DNA of 52,502 bases. Source: CAWKEY01 sp963848675 (lineage in GTDB: Bacteria > Pseudomonadota > Gammaproteobacteria > Methylococcales > Methylomonadaceae). Shown piece by piece: positions 17,017 to 26,191 of the stretch. The translations under genes and the position numbers were made by a program. Where the stretch lies: NCBI GenBank assembly GCA_963848675.1, contig CAWKEY010000018.1:1-52502 (forward strand), in the 5' to 3' direction. The notes below the pieces were generated by a model, which was given only the letters and a program-made list of their open reading frames with translations, searched no databases and was not told where the DNA came from. Within the stretch, counting starts at the first letter, position 1, and every line of letters starts with the position of its first letter.

Positions 17017-18198
17017 TCAGCCTTCTCTCGCTACCACTTCATTACGCGCCTGCACTGCTTTTTCGGCCGCTTCGGCCAGTGTTTCCGCAGTAATAATCGG
17101 CAATCCGCTTTCCGCAATGATTTTGCGTCCTTCTTCGACGTGGGTGCCTGATAAGCGCACGATCAAGGGAATTTGCATATCGATTTTTTTGACCGCATGC
17201 ACCACGCCTTCGGCAATCCAGTCGCAACGGTTGATGCCGGCAAAGATATTCACCAGCATGGCTTTGACATTTTTATCGGCCAGCACCAGCCGGAACGCTT
17301 TTTCAGTGCGCTCGGCCGAAGCGCCGCCGCCAACATCCAGAAAGTTGGCGGGTTCGCCGCCGGCCAGTTTAATCATGTCCATCGTGGCCATGGCCAGGCC
17401 AGCGCCATTAATCATACAGCCGATGTCCCCATCAAGGCCCACATAACTCAAGCCGCGATCGGCAGCGGCCATTTCGCGAGGATCTTCCTGGGTCTTATCG
17501 CGCAATTCGGAAATCTTTTGCCGGCGGAACAGGGCGTTATCATCAAAGCCCATTTTGGCATCCAGTGCCACTAATTCGCCGCTGCCGGTGATCACCAGCG
17601 GATTGATTTCCACCATGCTGGCATCCAGATCGCACATGGCGCGATAGCAACCTTTGATAGTTTTGACGGCATGACTGAGCATGGCCGCATCCATGCCCAA
17701 AGCAAAGGCCATTTCACGGGCCTGGTAATCCTGTAAACCGACGGCAGGATCAATGTAAATTTTGGTGATGGCGCCGGGATTGCTGACCGCCAGCTCTTCG
17801 ATTTCCATGCCGCCTTGTGCGGAGCCCACCATCACGATACGTTCGGAACTGCGGTCAACCAGAAAACAGAAATACAATTCTTTAGCGATATCGGTGCCCG
17901 CTTCAATGTACAACCGTGAACAAACTTTGCCGACCGGTCCGGTTTGATGGGTAACCAGTCTTTTACCCAATAATTCTTCGGCCGCCGCTTCCACTTCGTT
18001 ATCGGTTTTACAGATTTTAATGCCGCCTGCTTTACCGCGCGCACCCGAATGAATCTGTGCTTTTACCGCCCAGACATTGCCGCCAATTTCCCTGGATCTT
18101 TGTACGGCATCCGCCGGACTATAGGCCATCCCTCCTTCCGCAATTTTAACGCCATAACCGCTTAAAATTTCTTTCGCTTGATACTCATGAATATCCAC
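17017..18198 (-). CDS. mtkA: Malate-CoA ligase (malate thiokinase) beta subunit
   Basis: The 393-aa product has the SucC architecture: an ATP-grasp domain (MDIHEYQAKEILSGYGV start, with VKAQIHSGARGKAGG for nucleotide and metal binding) and a C-terminal CoA-ligase domain (FLDVGGGASAERTEKAF, NIFAGINRCDWIAEG). With MtkB it forms malate thiokinase of the serine cycle, consuming ATP to activate malate for cleavage. Its place between mcl and mtkB supports malate as substrate. Length is typical for the family (E. coli SucC 388 aa). Confidence 0.88.
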   Translation of the reverse strand: MDIHEYQAKEILSGYGVKIAEGGMAYSPADAVQRSREIGGNVWAVKAQIHSGARGKAGGIKICKTDNEVEAAAEELLGKRLVTHQTGPVGKVCSRLYIEAGTDIAKELYFCFLVDRSSERIVMVGSAQGGMEIEELAVSNPGAITKIYIDPAVGLQDYQAREMAFALGMDAAMLSHAVKTIKGCYRAMCDLDASMVEINPLVITGSGELVALDAKMGFDDNALFRRQKISELRDKTQEDPREMAAADRGLSYVGLDGDIGCMINGAGLAMATMDMIKLAGGEPANFLDVGGGASAERTEKAFRLVLADKNVKAMLVNIFAGINRCDWIAEGVVHAVKKIDMQIPLIVRLSGTHVEEGRKIIAESGLPIITAETLAEAAEKAVQARNEVVAREG

Positions 18199-18266
18199 AG
18201 CATCTCTCTCTATGATTTTTAAAAAGTTCAGGACAAGGCCGCTGCCTGCGGGCTTGTACGCTGTTG

Positions 18267-19217
18267 TTAACGGTTTTTTGCCGCTATCGCTTCGGCTGCT
18301 CTCACTACGTTATTGGCCATTTTTTCTGACGCCGCATCAATTAAACGGCCATCCAGCGCAGCAGCGCCTTTGCCCTGCGCAGCCGCTTCCTTAAGTGCTT
18401 CCAGAATGCGTTTGGCTTTATTGACTTCCGCTTCAGGCGGCGTAAATACTTCATTCGCCAATTCAATCTGCGAGGGATGTATCGCCCATTTACCTTCACA
18501 GCCCAATGCCGCCGCCCGTTTTGCCCCCTGCTTATAACCTTCTGGATCTTTAATATCACCGAATGGACCGTCAATAGGCCGCAAGCCGAAAGCACGGCAG
18601 GCCACCGTCATGCGACTGATGGCTGAATGCCATTGATCGCCTGGATAGTCAGGATTTAAACCGCCAATATTGGTAGTTCTGGCACGGTTGCTGGCGGCAT
18701 AGTCCGCCACGCCGAAGTGTAGCGCTTCAAGACGGCCAGACGCGCCATTCCGGGCAATATCTTCGACATTGGCCATGCCCAATGCCGTTTCAATCAGCGC
18801 TTCAATGCCGATCCGGTTTTTCAAGCCCTGCTGCATTTCCAGTTGATTGACCATGGCCTCAACCATATAAACATCGGCATAAACACCCACTTTGGGGATC
18901 AAAATGGTGTCCAGTTTATGACCGGCCTGTTCAACCAAATCCACCACGTCGCGCACCATGTATTGCGTATCCAGACCATTGATGCGCACCGAAACCGTAA
19001 TGCCATGGCCTTTCCAGTCCAGATCGTTGATCGCCTCAATCACATTCTTGCGCGCCTGCAACTTGTCATCTGGAGCAACAGCGTCTTCAAGATCAAGAAA
19101 AATGAAATCCACGCCGCTTTTCAGCGCTTTTTCGAACATATCAGGATTTGACCCCGGAACCGCTAATTCACAGCGTTGAACTCGTTGAACTGAGGCTTCA
19201 TATAAGGTGTGACTCAT
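18267..19217 (-). CDS. mcl: Malyl-CoA lyase
   Basis: This 316-aa HpcH/HpaI (CitE-like) family lyase splits L-malyl-CoA into acetyl-CoA and glyoxylate, closing the serine cycle. Visible landmarks are the N-terminal RCELAVPGSNPDMFEKA, the metal-ligand region FIFLDLEDAVAPDDK, the catalytic glutamate in IEALIETALGMANVEDIA, the DYAASNRARTTNIGG segment and a late KWAIHPSQIE. It is the first gene of the leftward mcl-mtkA-mtkB operon behind a recognisable promoter. The symbol mclA is used in Methylobacterium. Length matches the malyl-CoA lyases of methylotrophs. Confidence 0.92.
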   Translation of the reverse strand: MSHTLYEASVQRVQRCELAVPGSNPDMFEKALKSGVDFIFLDLEDAVAPDDKLQARKNVIEAINDLDWKGHGITVSVRINGLDTQYMVRDVVDLVEQAGHKLDTILIPKVGVYADVYMVEAMVNQLEMQQGLKNRIGIEALIETALGMANVEDIARNGASGRLEALHFGVADYAASNRARTTNIGGLNPDYPGDQWHSAISRMTVACRAFGLRPIDGPFGDIKDPEGYKQGAKRAAALGCEGKWAIHPSQIELANEVFTPPEAEVNKAKRILEALKEAAAQGKGAAALDGRLIDAASEKMANNVVRAAEAIAAKNR

Positions 19218-19667
19218 TTGTACAATCCTACTTTATTATTTGATAAGGCCACTGATTCAGTAATTTAACGGTTATCTCCGGCTTAATCAGGACATAAATT
19301 AACCGCCCATTGTACTTTTAGACGATGCAAAGTCAATTTTATAAGCCTCAACCCGGGCATCGGCAGCAATGAAATCTTGCTGATTGTTGGCAGCTATGTC
19401 ATGATCTAGCGTTTTTTTGAGCCTTGTTACTATTTTGCCGTTATCTTGAGCAGGGTTTTGGTGATAAGCATCGGGGGCTAAAGCCCTACCTTACAGCCTT
19501 ATATCCCTAAAAATCCGGCTAATACGGAGTTGTATTTACCCCCCTTAAAACACAAGACAGCCTGGCGTTAATGCATACCGGCACGACGGACTTGTCTGGA
19601 ACACCCGGCAAAAGGCGCATAGCTCATCTCATTTTCGATCATTTAATCAACCTAAAGAGGCAATACC
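19218..19667. other. Divergent promoter region between mcl and sgaA
   Basis: These 450 bases hold no convincing gene. They separate the leftward mcl operon from rightward sgaA. A good sigma-70-like promoter for mcl lies at 19309-19336. No equally clear promoter was seen for sgaA, which starts behind an AGAGGC ribosome site. A shared regulator of serine-cycle genes, if there is one, would be expected to bind here; no regulator gene is present in the window. Confidence 0.6.
19309..19336 (-). promoter_or_regulatory. Candidate sigma-70 promoter for mcl-mtkAB
   Basis: On the minus strand TTGACT (19336-19331) and TACAAT (19314-19309) each match the consensus in five of six bases and are 16 bases apart. 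Transcription would begin about 85 bases before the mcl start. Confidence 0.55.
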
Positions 19668-20834
19668 ATGGCTGGTCGTAACCACCTATATATTCCTGGC
19701 CCTACCAACGTGCCAACAGAAGTCTTGAATGCGATGCATGTCGACATGGAAGACCATCGCTCACCCGTGTTTCCCAATCTGCTAAAACCACTTTTAGAAG
19801 ACCTGAAAAAAATTTTTAAAACTGAAACCGGACAAGCCTTTATTTTTCCTGCAACCGGAACTGCGGGCTGGGAAGTTGCCTTAACCAATACCCTGAACCC
19901 TGGCGACAAGGTGCTGATTTATCGTTTTGGCCAATTCAGCCATTTATGGGCGGCCATGGCCAAGCGTCTGGGTTTTGATGTTGAAGTCCACGAAGAACCC
20001 TGGGGCACAGGCATCCCTCTGGACAAGCTCGAAGCCCGTTTGAAAGATGACAAGCAACACGAAATTAAAGCAGTTCTGGCAACCCATAACGAAACCGCAA
20101 CCGGCGTTACCAGCAACATCGGCGGTGTGCGCAAAGCCATGAACGCTGCCAGCCACCCGGCTTTATTGTTCGTTGATGGCGTCAGCTCTATCGCCAGCCT
20201 GGATTTCCGCATGGATGAATGGGGTGTAGACGGCGCCATCAGCGGCTCGCAAAAAGGTTTTATGCTGCCCGCTGGCGGCGCATTCCTGGCCTTCAGTCAA
20301 AAAGCTTTGCAAGCGGCTGAAACCTCGACGTATCCCCGTTGCTTTCTGGACTTAAGAGACCAGATGACTGCCAATAAAGATGGCTATACCCCCTATACAC
20401 CTAATTTGCCAATTTTGTACGGCTTGCGCAAGGCGCTGGATTTGTTGCTGGAAGAAGGCCTGGAAAACGTCTACGCCCGCCACTACCGCCTGGCTGAAGG
20501 CACCCGTCGAGCCGTTACGGCATGGGGCTTGAAATTATGCGCGCAGCCCGGTTTTGAATCCAATACCGTTTCTGCAATCGTAGTTCCTGAAAACAAAGAT
20601 GCGCGCCACGTTATCAGCACGGCTTTCGATAAATACAATATTTCTTTAGGGGCCGGTTTGTCTGAAGTAGCCGGCAAAGTCTTCCGTATCGGTCACGTCG
20701 GCGATATGAATGACGTCTCCATGCTGGGCGCTATCGCCGGTGTTGAAATGGCGATGCTGGACAACGGCTTCGATTTCAAACCGGGCGCAGGCGTTGCCGC
20801 GGCCATTGAATATTATCGTTCGACCGCACAATAA
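19668..20834 (+). CDS. sgaA: Serine-glyoxylate aminotransferase
   Basis: The 388-aa class V aminotransferase transfers the amino group of serine to glyoxylate, giving hydroxypyruvate and glycine, the entry step of the serine cycle. The PLP-binding lysine lies in SGSQKGFMLPAGGAFLAF (about residue 197). The N-terminus GRNHLYIPGPTNVPTEVLNA and the C-terminal VFRIGHVGDMNDVSMLGA are typical of methylotroph Sga. It is followed by a terminator-like hairpin and then by hprA, which uses its product. Confidence 0.95.
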   Translation: MAGRNHLYIPGPTNVPTEVLNAMHVDMEDHRSPVFPNLLKPLLEDLKKIFKTETGQAFIFPATGTAGWEVALTNTLNPGDKVLIYRFGQFSHLWAAMAKRLGFDVEVHEEPWGTGIPLDKLEARLKDDKQHEIKAVLATHNETATGVTSNIGGVRKAMNAASHPALLFVDGVSSIASLDFRMDEWGVDGAISGSQKGFMLPAGGAFLAFSQKALQAAETSTYPRCFLDLRDQMTANKDGYTPYTPNLPILYGLRKALDLLLEEGLENVYARHYRLAEGTRRAVTAWGLKLCAQPGFESNTVSAIVVPENKDARHVISTAFDKYNISLGAGLSEVAGKVFRIGHVGDMNDVSMLGAIAGVEMAMLDNGFDFKPGAGVAAAIEYYRSTAQ

Positions 20835-20890
20835 ACCCGCAGCAAACCCCCGTACCTCCCTTTTGCATATCCTGCATCGGGAGTAAAATC

Positions 20891-20922
20891 AAAGGCATCC
20901 CGTTACCAGCGGCGATGCCTTT
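20891..20922 (+). terminator. Terminator-like hairpin after sgaA
   Basis: Arms aaaggcat and atgccttt enclose a GC-rich loop with a further short cc/gg pairing; a gtgctttt tract follows. It lies 57 bases after the sgaA stop. Confidence 0.5.
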
Positions 20923-20993
20923 GTGCTTTTAGCGCTTATGCTTTAGGAACGCGTAGCAAATAACTTGCGCAACTCTGAAAAACAATTTTTTGC

Positions 20994-21038
20994 GTAGGTG
21001 TGGATTTATCCGCACTGTGCGAATAAATCCACACCTAC
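20994..21038. repeat. 45-base long hairpin
   Basis: Arms of 22 bases (20994-21015 and 21017-21038) are complementary with one mismatch, and only one base separates them. They begin gtaggtgtggatttat and end ataaatccacacctac. It resembles a compact mobile palindrome more than a terminator, because no T-run follows. Confidence 0.65.
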
Positions 21039-21041
21039 ACT

Positions 21042-21066
21042 TGTTCAACTTATTTCGTGCGCATTA
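21042..21066 (-). repeat. 25-bp dispersed repeat, copy 2 (inverted)
   Basis: This is the exact reverse complement of 5767-5791. Here it sits beside the long hairpin upstream of hprA. Confidence 0.6.
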
Positions 21067-21161
21067 TTTAGCTAAACTCTCCGCACCCGCTCCTTAACAG
21101 AGCTGATAAAATTTACAGGATAACCTCGATAAACTCCCAATCCTTTACAGGAGGATCATGC

Positions 21162-22133
21162 ATGAGCAAACCTAAAGTCTTTATCACGCGCAAGTGGCCA
21201 GCCAGCGTTGAAGCCAAACTGAAGGCACTTTACGACGTCACTTTAAACGAATACGACCGCCCGCTGCCGGCTACCCATTTCCGGCAAGCCCTGCAAAATT
21301 ACGATGCCGTCTGCCCTACTGTGTGCGATTCTTTGCCTGCCGATGTTATTAATGTTGCCAACAAACGCTGCAAAATCCTCGGCAACTTCGGCGTAGGCTA
21401 CAACCATATCGACATTAACGCCGCCAAAGCACAGGGACTGGTGGTAACCAATACCCCTGGCGTACTCACCCAAAGTACCGCCGATATTGCCATGACCTTA
21501 TTGCTGATGTCCGCCCGTCGCGGCGCTGAAGGCGATCGCCTGGTGCGCGCCCGGCAATGGGAGGGTTGGCGCCCTACGCACATGATGAGCTCTGACGTGA
21601 CCGGCGCAACCCTGGGTTTGATTGGTTTTGGCCGAATTGCGCAGGCCATGGCACGCAAAGCCCATCACGGCTTTGCCATGAAAATCGTTTATTTCAAACC
21701 CAACCCGGCTGATCAGGCGATTGTCGATGAGCTCGGCGCTACCAGCTGTGATTCCATCGAAGAACTACTAAAAATATCTGACTATGTGTCCCTGCACTGT
21801 CCGGGCGGCGAGTCAACCCGGCATTTAATCAATGAAGACATGCTTAAGCTCATGAAGCCGAGCGCGCATTTAATCAATAGTGCTCGCGGCGATGTCGTGG
21901 ATAGCAAAGCCTTGATCAGGGCTTTGCAAAACAAGACCATTGCTGGCGCCGGCCTGGATGTTTACGAGGGCGAACCCCATGTCGACGAAGGCTTTTTGAC
22001 ACTGGACAACGTGACTTTGCTGCCCCACCTGGGAAGCGCAACCATCGCCACGCGCACCGCCATGGGCGAAAAGGTGCTGGCCAATCTGGCCGCGTTCTTT
22101 GCCGGCGAACCCATCCCCGATCAAGTCGTTTAA
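21162..22133 (+). CDS. hprA: Hydroxypyruvate reductase / glycerate dehydrogenase
   Basis: The 323-aa D-2-hydroxyacid dehydrogenase reduces hydroxypyruvate to D-glycerate in the serine cycle. The substrate-domain motif NFGVGYNHIDINAAKAQG and NAD-binding loop LGLIGFGRIAQAMA are visible. The catalytic triad is complete: Arg in NSARGDVVD, Glu in YEGEPHVD and His in LLPHLGSAT. An AGGAGG site precedes the ATG at 21162; an out-of-frame ATG lies just before it. It acts after SgaA and before the glycerate kinase encoded at 27.4 kb. Confidence 0.94.
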   Translation: MSKPKVFITRKWPASVEAKLKALYDVTLNEYDRPLPATHFRQALQNYDAVCPTVCDSLPADVINVANKRCKILGNFGVGYNHIDINAAKAQGLVVTNTPGVLTQSTADIAMTLLLMSARRGAEGDRLVRARQWEGWRPTHMMSSDVTGATLGLIGFGRIAQAMARKAHHGFAMKIVYFKPNPADQAIVDELGATSCDSIEELLKISDYVSLHCPGGESTRHLINEDMLKLMKPSAHLINSARGDVVDSKALIRALQNKTIAGAGLDVYEGEPHVDEGFLTLDNVTLLPHLGSATIATRTAMGEKVLANLAAFFAGEPIPDQVV

Positions 22134-22569
22134 CTCCCAGCAGTTTTCGACTTGCGCAGGATGCTGCCGGCGTAAGGAGGCGCATCAAACGCGAACGATG
22201 CGTTTCACGGTGTTCAGCGCATTCTACCGCCCTGACAAGCATAACGCCGGTCATCTACAGGCCCGCCTACATAAGGCTACAGTAGTAAAACACACCGGTC
22301 ATAACCAACTCGATCAGCGCAGTGCCCGCACTTCGTGCGACAACGTACAGACAAAACCGAGGGTCCGGGTAGACTTAATCTTTGAATCCGAATTAACTAT
22401 GCAGTCGAAATCACGCACTATGTAGAAAGAAGCCATATGCCGTTAATCAAATGAGTATCCACAAGGAGAATTGCTTGCCCCTCAGCGACCGCAACGCTAC
22501 TCCCCGGCATAAACCTTTATTAAGCAATGTAGGACTTATTTTGAAAACTATAAACGGACAGATGTATCC
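22134..22569. other. 436-base region without recognised gene
   Basis: The stretch between hprA and the Anbu gene has no convincing coding sequence, repeat or terminator. An open frame running through it starts inside hprA and encodes nothing recognisable. The last bases lack a strong ribosome site for the next gene. Confidence 0.5.
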
Positions 22570-23295
22570 ATGACTTACTGTATTGGCATCAAGCTCGACA
22601 CCGGACTTGTATTTGCGTCGGACTCGCGTACCCATGCCGGCGTCGACAATATTGCGCGTTTCTGCAAGATGACCGTGTTTGAACGCGTGGGCGACCGGGT
22701 CATCGTTCTATTAAGTTCGGGCAATCTGGCCGGGACACAGGCCGTTATCAGCATCCTGAAGCAGCGGAACGACAAGGACGGAGTGCCCAATCTATGGGGC
22801 GCGGAGTCCATGTTCGATGCCGCGATGCTGGTGTCGGATGCAATGCGTGACGTCGACCGGCGCGACGGCCAACACCTGGCAGCCAGCGCTATCAGCTTCA
22901 ACGCCTCGTTCATACTTGGGGGCCAGATCGCGGGTGAGCAGCCACGCCTTTTCCGGATCTATGCGCAGGGCAACTTCATCGAGGCAAGTCTGGAGACGCC
23001 CTATCTTCAGACAGGGGAAACCAAATACGGGAAACCAATCATCGATAGGGTAATTACCCGCTCGACCACTCTTAACGATGCCGCAAAATGTGTCCTCGTC
23101 TCTTTCGATTCAACGATGTGCAGCAATTTGTCTGTCGGCATGCCGATCGATCTGATCTGCTATCAAAGTGACAGTCTTGAAGTGCGGATGCGTCGCCGCT
23201 TCGACGAGGGGGATGCTTATTTCAGCGCGCTCGGCAAGCAATGGACTGAAGGCACTCGACAGGTGTTCAGCCGACTGCCCAACCTGGATTGGTGA
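22570..23295 (+). CDS. Anbu (BPH) proteasome-type protease
   Basis: The 241-aa protein belongs to the Anbu branch of the proteasome/HslV N-terminal nucleophile hydrolases. After removal of Met1 the next residue is Thr2, the expected nucleophile. MTYCIGIKL, LVFASDSRTHAGVDNIARF, KMTVF and later SFILGGQ are typical of Anbu. In other bacteria the gene is found with a transglutaminase-like protein, an alpha-E (DUF403) protein and an ATP-grasp protein. Here only the transglutaminase is nearby, and an N-formylglutamate amidohydrolase follows with a 4-base gap between the Anbu stop codon's frame end and the downstream leader. Substrates are unknown for the family. Confidence 0.88.
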   Translation: MTYCIGIKLDTGLVFASDSRTHAGVDNIARFCKMTVFERVGDRVIVLLSSGNLAGTQAVISILKQRNDKDGVPNLWGAESMFDAAMLVSDAMRDVDRRDGQHLAASAISFNASFILGGQIAGEQPRLFRIYAQGNFIEASLETPYLQTGETKYGKPIIDRVITRSTTLNDAAKCVLVSFDSTMCSNLSVGMPIDLICYQSDSLEVRMRRRFDEGDAYFSALGKQWTEGTRQVFSRLPNLDW

Positions 23296-23327
23296 GGCCA
23301 CTGCGCCTATATTCGGAGACGGCGGCG

Positions 23328-24074
23328 ATGGATGAGCCCGCGACGGGTTTTGGCGGTTATGGTTTAGTGATAACTTGTGAGCACGGCGGCAACCGGATTC
23401 CCAGGATGTATCGAGACCTGTTTCAAGCCCATCAGGCGGAACTGTTCACCCACCGTGGCTTTGACCCCGGCTCGCTCATCATGGCAAGAGAACTGGCGAC
23501 GGCATTTTCTGCACCGTTGGCGGCCTCCACCGTAAGTCGTCTGCTCGTTGACCTGAATCGATCGATCGGCCATCCGCGTCTTCATTCCGAAGCGATCCGT
23601 AACGAGCCAGCCGAGGTACGTCAGTGGATATTGAAGCACTATTACCAGCCCTATCGCGCGCAAGCGGCGCGTTTAGTCAGGCAAGCGATCAAGGACTACG
23701 GCCAAGTAATCCACCTGTCGTCCCACAGCTTTACCCCCGCGCTGGACGGCAAGGTAAGAAATGCCGATATCGGCCTGCTCTATGACCCGGCTCGACCGGG
23801 CGAAGTGGATCTATGTGAGCGCTGGAAGGCGGCCCTCAAGGTTTGCGCGCCTGATCTTAGCGTACGTCGCAATTATCCTTATGCGGGTAAAGGCGATGGC
23901 TTGACTGCTTGGTTTCGTCAGCGACTGCCATCCAGTGCTTATGTGGGCATTGAGCTGGAGATCAACCAGAAGCGCATTATCAGAGCAGGCCAACATTGGA
24001 CTGAACTACGTAAAGCGGTCGTTGAATCACTGTGTAGAGCACTTGCGAGCCGCTGTGCAGAGATTTCAGCGTAG
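23328..24074 (+). CDS. N-formylglutamate amidohydrolase family protein
   Basis: The 248-aa protein has the N-formylglutamate amidohydrolase fold, with the zinc-site pattern VITCEHGGNRIP near the N-terminus and the later HLSSHSFTPALDG and YVGIELEINQK motifs. The family releases formate or cleaves N-acyl glutamate-like amides; the actual substrate is unknown. The ATG at 23328 with a GGAG site nine bases before it is preferred; a GTG at 23289 overlapping the Anbu stop is possible. Placement between Anbu and a transglutaminase suggests a role in processing peptide amide bonds or tags, which is inference. Confidence 0.82.
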   Translation: MDEPATGFGGYGLVITCEHGGNRIPRMYRDLFQAHQAELFTHRGFDPGSLIMARELATAFSAPLAASTVSRLLVDLNRSIGHPRLHSEAIRNEPAEVRQWILKHYYQPYRAQAARLVRQAIKDYGQVIHLSSHSFTPALDGKVRNADIGLLYDPARPGEVDLCERWKAALKVCAPDLSVRRNYPYAGKGDGLTAWFRQRLPSSAYVGIELEINQKRIIRAGQHWTELRKAVVESLCRALASRCAEISA

Positions 24075-24162
24075 ACGCCCCCAAAAAAAACACCCCACAG
24101 CAACCCAAAGAAGCCGCCAGAGTCTGCTGCAAGCTACGCCGGCGGTCAACAGGAGCACCAGC

Positions 24163-24996
24163 ATGAAAATACACATAGGCTACGAACTGATTTACGATTG
24201 CCCACAGCCAACCCCGATGATCTTGACCTTGAGCGTGCACTACACGCGCGCTTCAGACATCATCATTCCGGATTACCTGATCACCGATCCACCCGTCCCG
24301 CTCACCGCCTATCGCGATAATTTTGGCAACTGGTGCAGCCGTATTGTGGCCCCTAAAGGTCAGATCAAGTTATCCGCCGATGGGCTCATAAGGGATACTG
24401 GCAAGCCGGACGTGATTGTTCCAAGGGCTATACAAACGCCAGTGGAAAAACTCCCAGACGAAACCCTGGTGTTCCTGTTGGGGAGTCGATATTGCGAGAC
24501 CGATCGGCTTTCCGAGACAGCCTGGCAACTGTTCGACAAGTCACCGACTGGATGGGCACGCGTCCAGGCGATCTGCGACTATGTCCACCGGCATATTTCG
24601 TTTGGGTATCAATATGCACGCCATACAAAAACTGCCTGGGAGACTTTCCAGGAGAGGAACGGCGTTTGCCGTGATTATGCCCACCTCGCCATCACGCTCT
24701 GTCGCTGCATGAACATTCCCGCACGCTACTGCACTGGCTACCTGGGCGACATCGGTATGCCGCCACCCTATGGCCCGATGGATTTTGCCGGTTGGTTTGA
24801 GGCCTACCTTGATGGCCATTGGTACACCTTCGACCCCCGCAACAATATTCCACGCATTGGCCGCGTGTTGATTGCCCGTGGCCGCGATGCCGCCGATGTT
24901 GCCATCAGCAGCACCTTCGGCCCCAATACTTTGGTTAATTTCAAGGTTAGGACCGACGAGATGAAAGAAGGAGGAACCGGCACAGCTTTCTCATAA
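24163..24996 (+). CDS. Transglutaminase-like cysteine peptidase family protein
   Basis: The 277-aa protein has an N-terminal beta domain (MKIHIGYELIYDCPQPTPM onward) and a C-terminal transglutaminase-like papain fold. The Cys-His-Asp triad is visible: ERNGVCRDYAHLAI (Cys), LDGHWYTFDPRNN (His and Asp). This class usually acts as a peptidase or amidase rather than a cross-linker. An AGGAG site 8 bases before the ATG at 24163 fixes the start. Such a protein is a regular partner of Anbu, which supports a shared pathway of unknown substrate. Confidence 0.87.
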   Translation: MKIHIGYELIYDCPQPTPMILTLSVHYTRASDIIIPDYLITDPPVPLTAYRDNFGNWCSRIVAPKGQIKLSADGLIRDTGKPDVIVPRAIQTPVEKLPDETLVFLLGSRYCETDRLSETAWQLFDKSPTGWARVQAICDYVHRHISFGYQYARHTKTAWETFQERNGVCRDYAHLAITLCRCMNIPARYCTGYLGDIGMPPPYGPMDFAGWFEAYLDGHWYTFDPRNNIPRIGRVLIARGRDAADVAISSTFGPNTLVNFKVRTDEMKEGGTGTAFS

Positions 24997-25213
24997 AAAT
25001 TTTACTTGCCTACCGAATTAATTCCAAATCACGACTGTGCGGCGGATAAATGTCCGGCCGTACGACGGGTAATTTGATCGGGTGGAGATAGCTGGATTGT
25101 GTGCCATGTAAAAGCCCTCCCTCACCTGTATTAGGCAAGGGCTGCTAGCATTCCGCCCCTTAATTCTCAGAGGCTCGGGTTTGCCGTTTTTTTGTTTAAT
25201 AGCCCGCTAGCCC

Positions 25214-26191
25214 TTAAAACAAATGGCGCACTGCATCACGCTCTTCTTTGAGCTCGGCTTCGGTAGCGCGCAATCTTGCCTGGCTAAAGTCATTCATGGG
25301 CAGATCTTTAACAATAGCCACTTCACCGTTAATCACCGTGACCGGATACGAAAACACCAGCCCCGGCTCGACGCCATAACTGCCGTCCGAATACACGGCC
25401 ATGCTGACCCAGTCATCTTCCTCCGTACCCAACGCCCAGGACTTCATCTGCTCAATCGCGGCATTGGCAGCCGAGGCCGCACTGGATTGGCCTCTGGCCT
25501 TGATGATGGCCGCCCCACGCTGTTGCACGGTAGGAATGAAATCATTGACAAACCAGTCGTTATCCACCAGGTCCAAGGCATCGCGTTCCTTGACCTTGAC
25601 ATGATGCAAATCCGGATATTGCGTGGTTGAATGATTGCCCCAGATGGTCATGTTTTTAATATCGGTAGACAGAACGCCGCATTTTTCGGCCAGCAAACTG
25701 ATGGCGCGATTATGATCCAGGCGGGTCATCGCCGAAAAATTGGCGGGGTTTAAATCCGGTGCATTTTTCAAGGCGATCAAGGCATTGGTATTGGCCGGAT
25801 TACCTGTCACCAGGACTTTTACATGCCGGTGCGCCACCTCATTCAAGGCTTTGCCCTGGGCGGAGAATATCGCCGCGTTGACTTCCAGCAAGTCTTTGCG
25901 CTCCATGCCCGCGCCGCGTGGACGCGCTCCGACCAGGAAGGCGTAATCGACATCCTGGAAAGCCACTTTGGGATCATCGGTAATTATCACACTACGCAGT
26001 AAAGGATAGGCGCAATCCTTTAACTCCATCACCACGCCTTGCAAAGTACCCAATGCCGGCGGAATTTCCAGTAAATGCAACACAATGGGCTGCTCAGGCC
26101 CCAGCAACGAACCTGATGCCAAACGGAATAGTAAGGAATAACTGATTTGTCCTGCTGCACCGGTAACGGCAATATGAACTGGTGTTTTCAT
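25214..26191 (-). CDS. mdh: Malate dehydrogenase
   Basis: The 325-aa NAD-dependent enzyme interconverts oxaloacetate and malate; in the serine cycle it supplies malate to malate thiokinase. It is of the cytosolic/chloroplast-like class: NAD-binding VTGAAGQISYSLLFRLASG at the N-terminus, substrate arginine segment GARPRGAGMERKDLL, TRLDHNRA and the catalytic histidine in IWGNHSTTQYPD. An AGGAAA site lies before the ATG. It is transcribed alone, opposite to its C1 neighbours. Confidence 0.96.
   Translation of the reverse strand: MKTPVHIAVTGAAGQISYSLLFRLASGSLLGPEQPIVLHLLEIPPALGTLQGVVMELKDCAYPLLRSVIITDDPKVAFQDVDYAFLVGARPRGAGMERKDLLEVNAAIFSAQGKALNEVAHRHVKVLVTGNPANTNALIALKNAPDLNPANFSAMTRLDHNRAISLLAEKCGVLSTDIKNMTIWGNHSTTQYPDLHHVKVKERDALDLVDNDWFVNDFIPTVQQRGAAIIKARGQSSAASAANAAIEQMKSWALGTEEDDWVSMAVYSDGSYGVEPGLVFSYPVTVINGEVAIVKDLPMNDFSQARLRATEAELKEERDAVRHLF

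Larger units (their letters stand above)
20835..21161. other. sgaA-hprA intergenic region rich in hairpins
   Basis: These 327 bases hold no gene. In order they contain a terminator-like hairpin (20891-20922), a long near-perfect hairpin (20994-21038), an inverted copy of a 25-bp repeat (21042-21066) and the hprA leader with an AGGAGG ribosome site. The hairpins would separate sgaA from hprA transcriptionally. Confidence 0.6.

Noticed and set aside
22099..22425. 108-codon open frame after hprA
   Set aside because: It starts inside hprA in another frame, has no ribosome site and no recognisable protein features.
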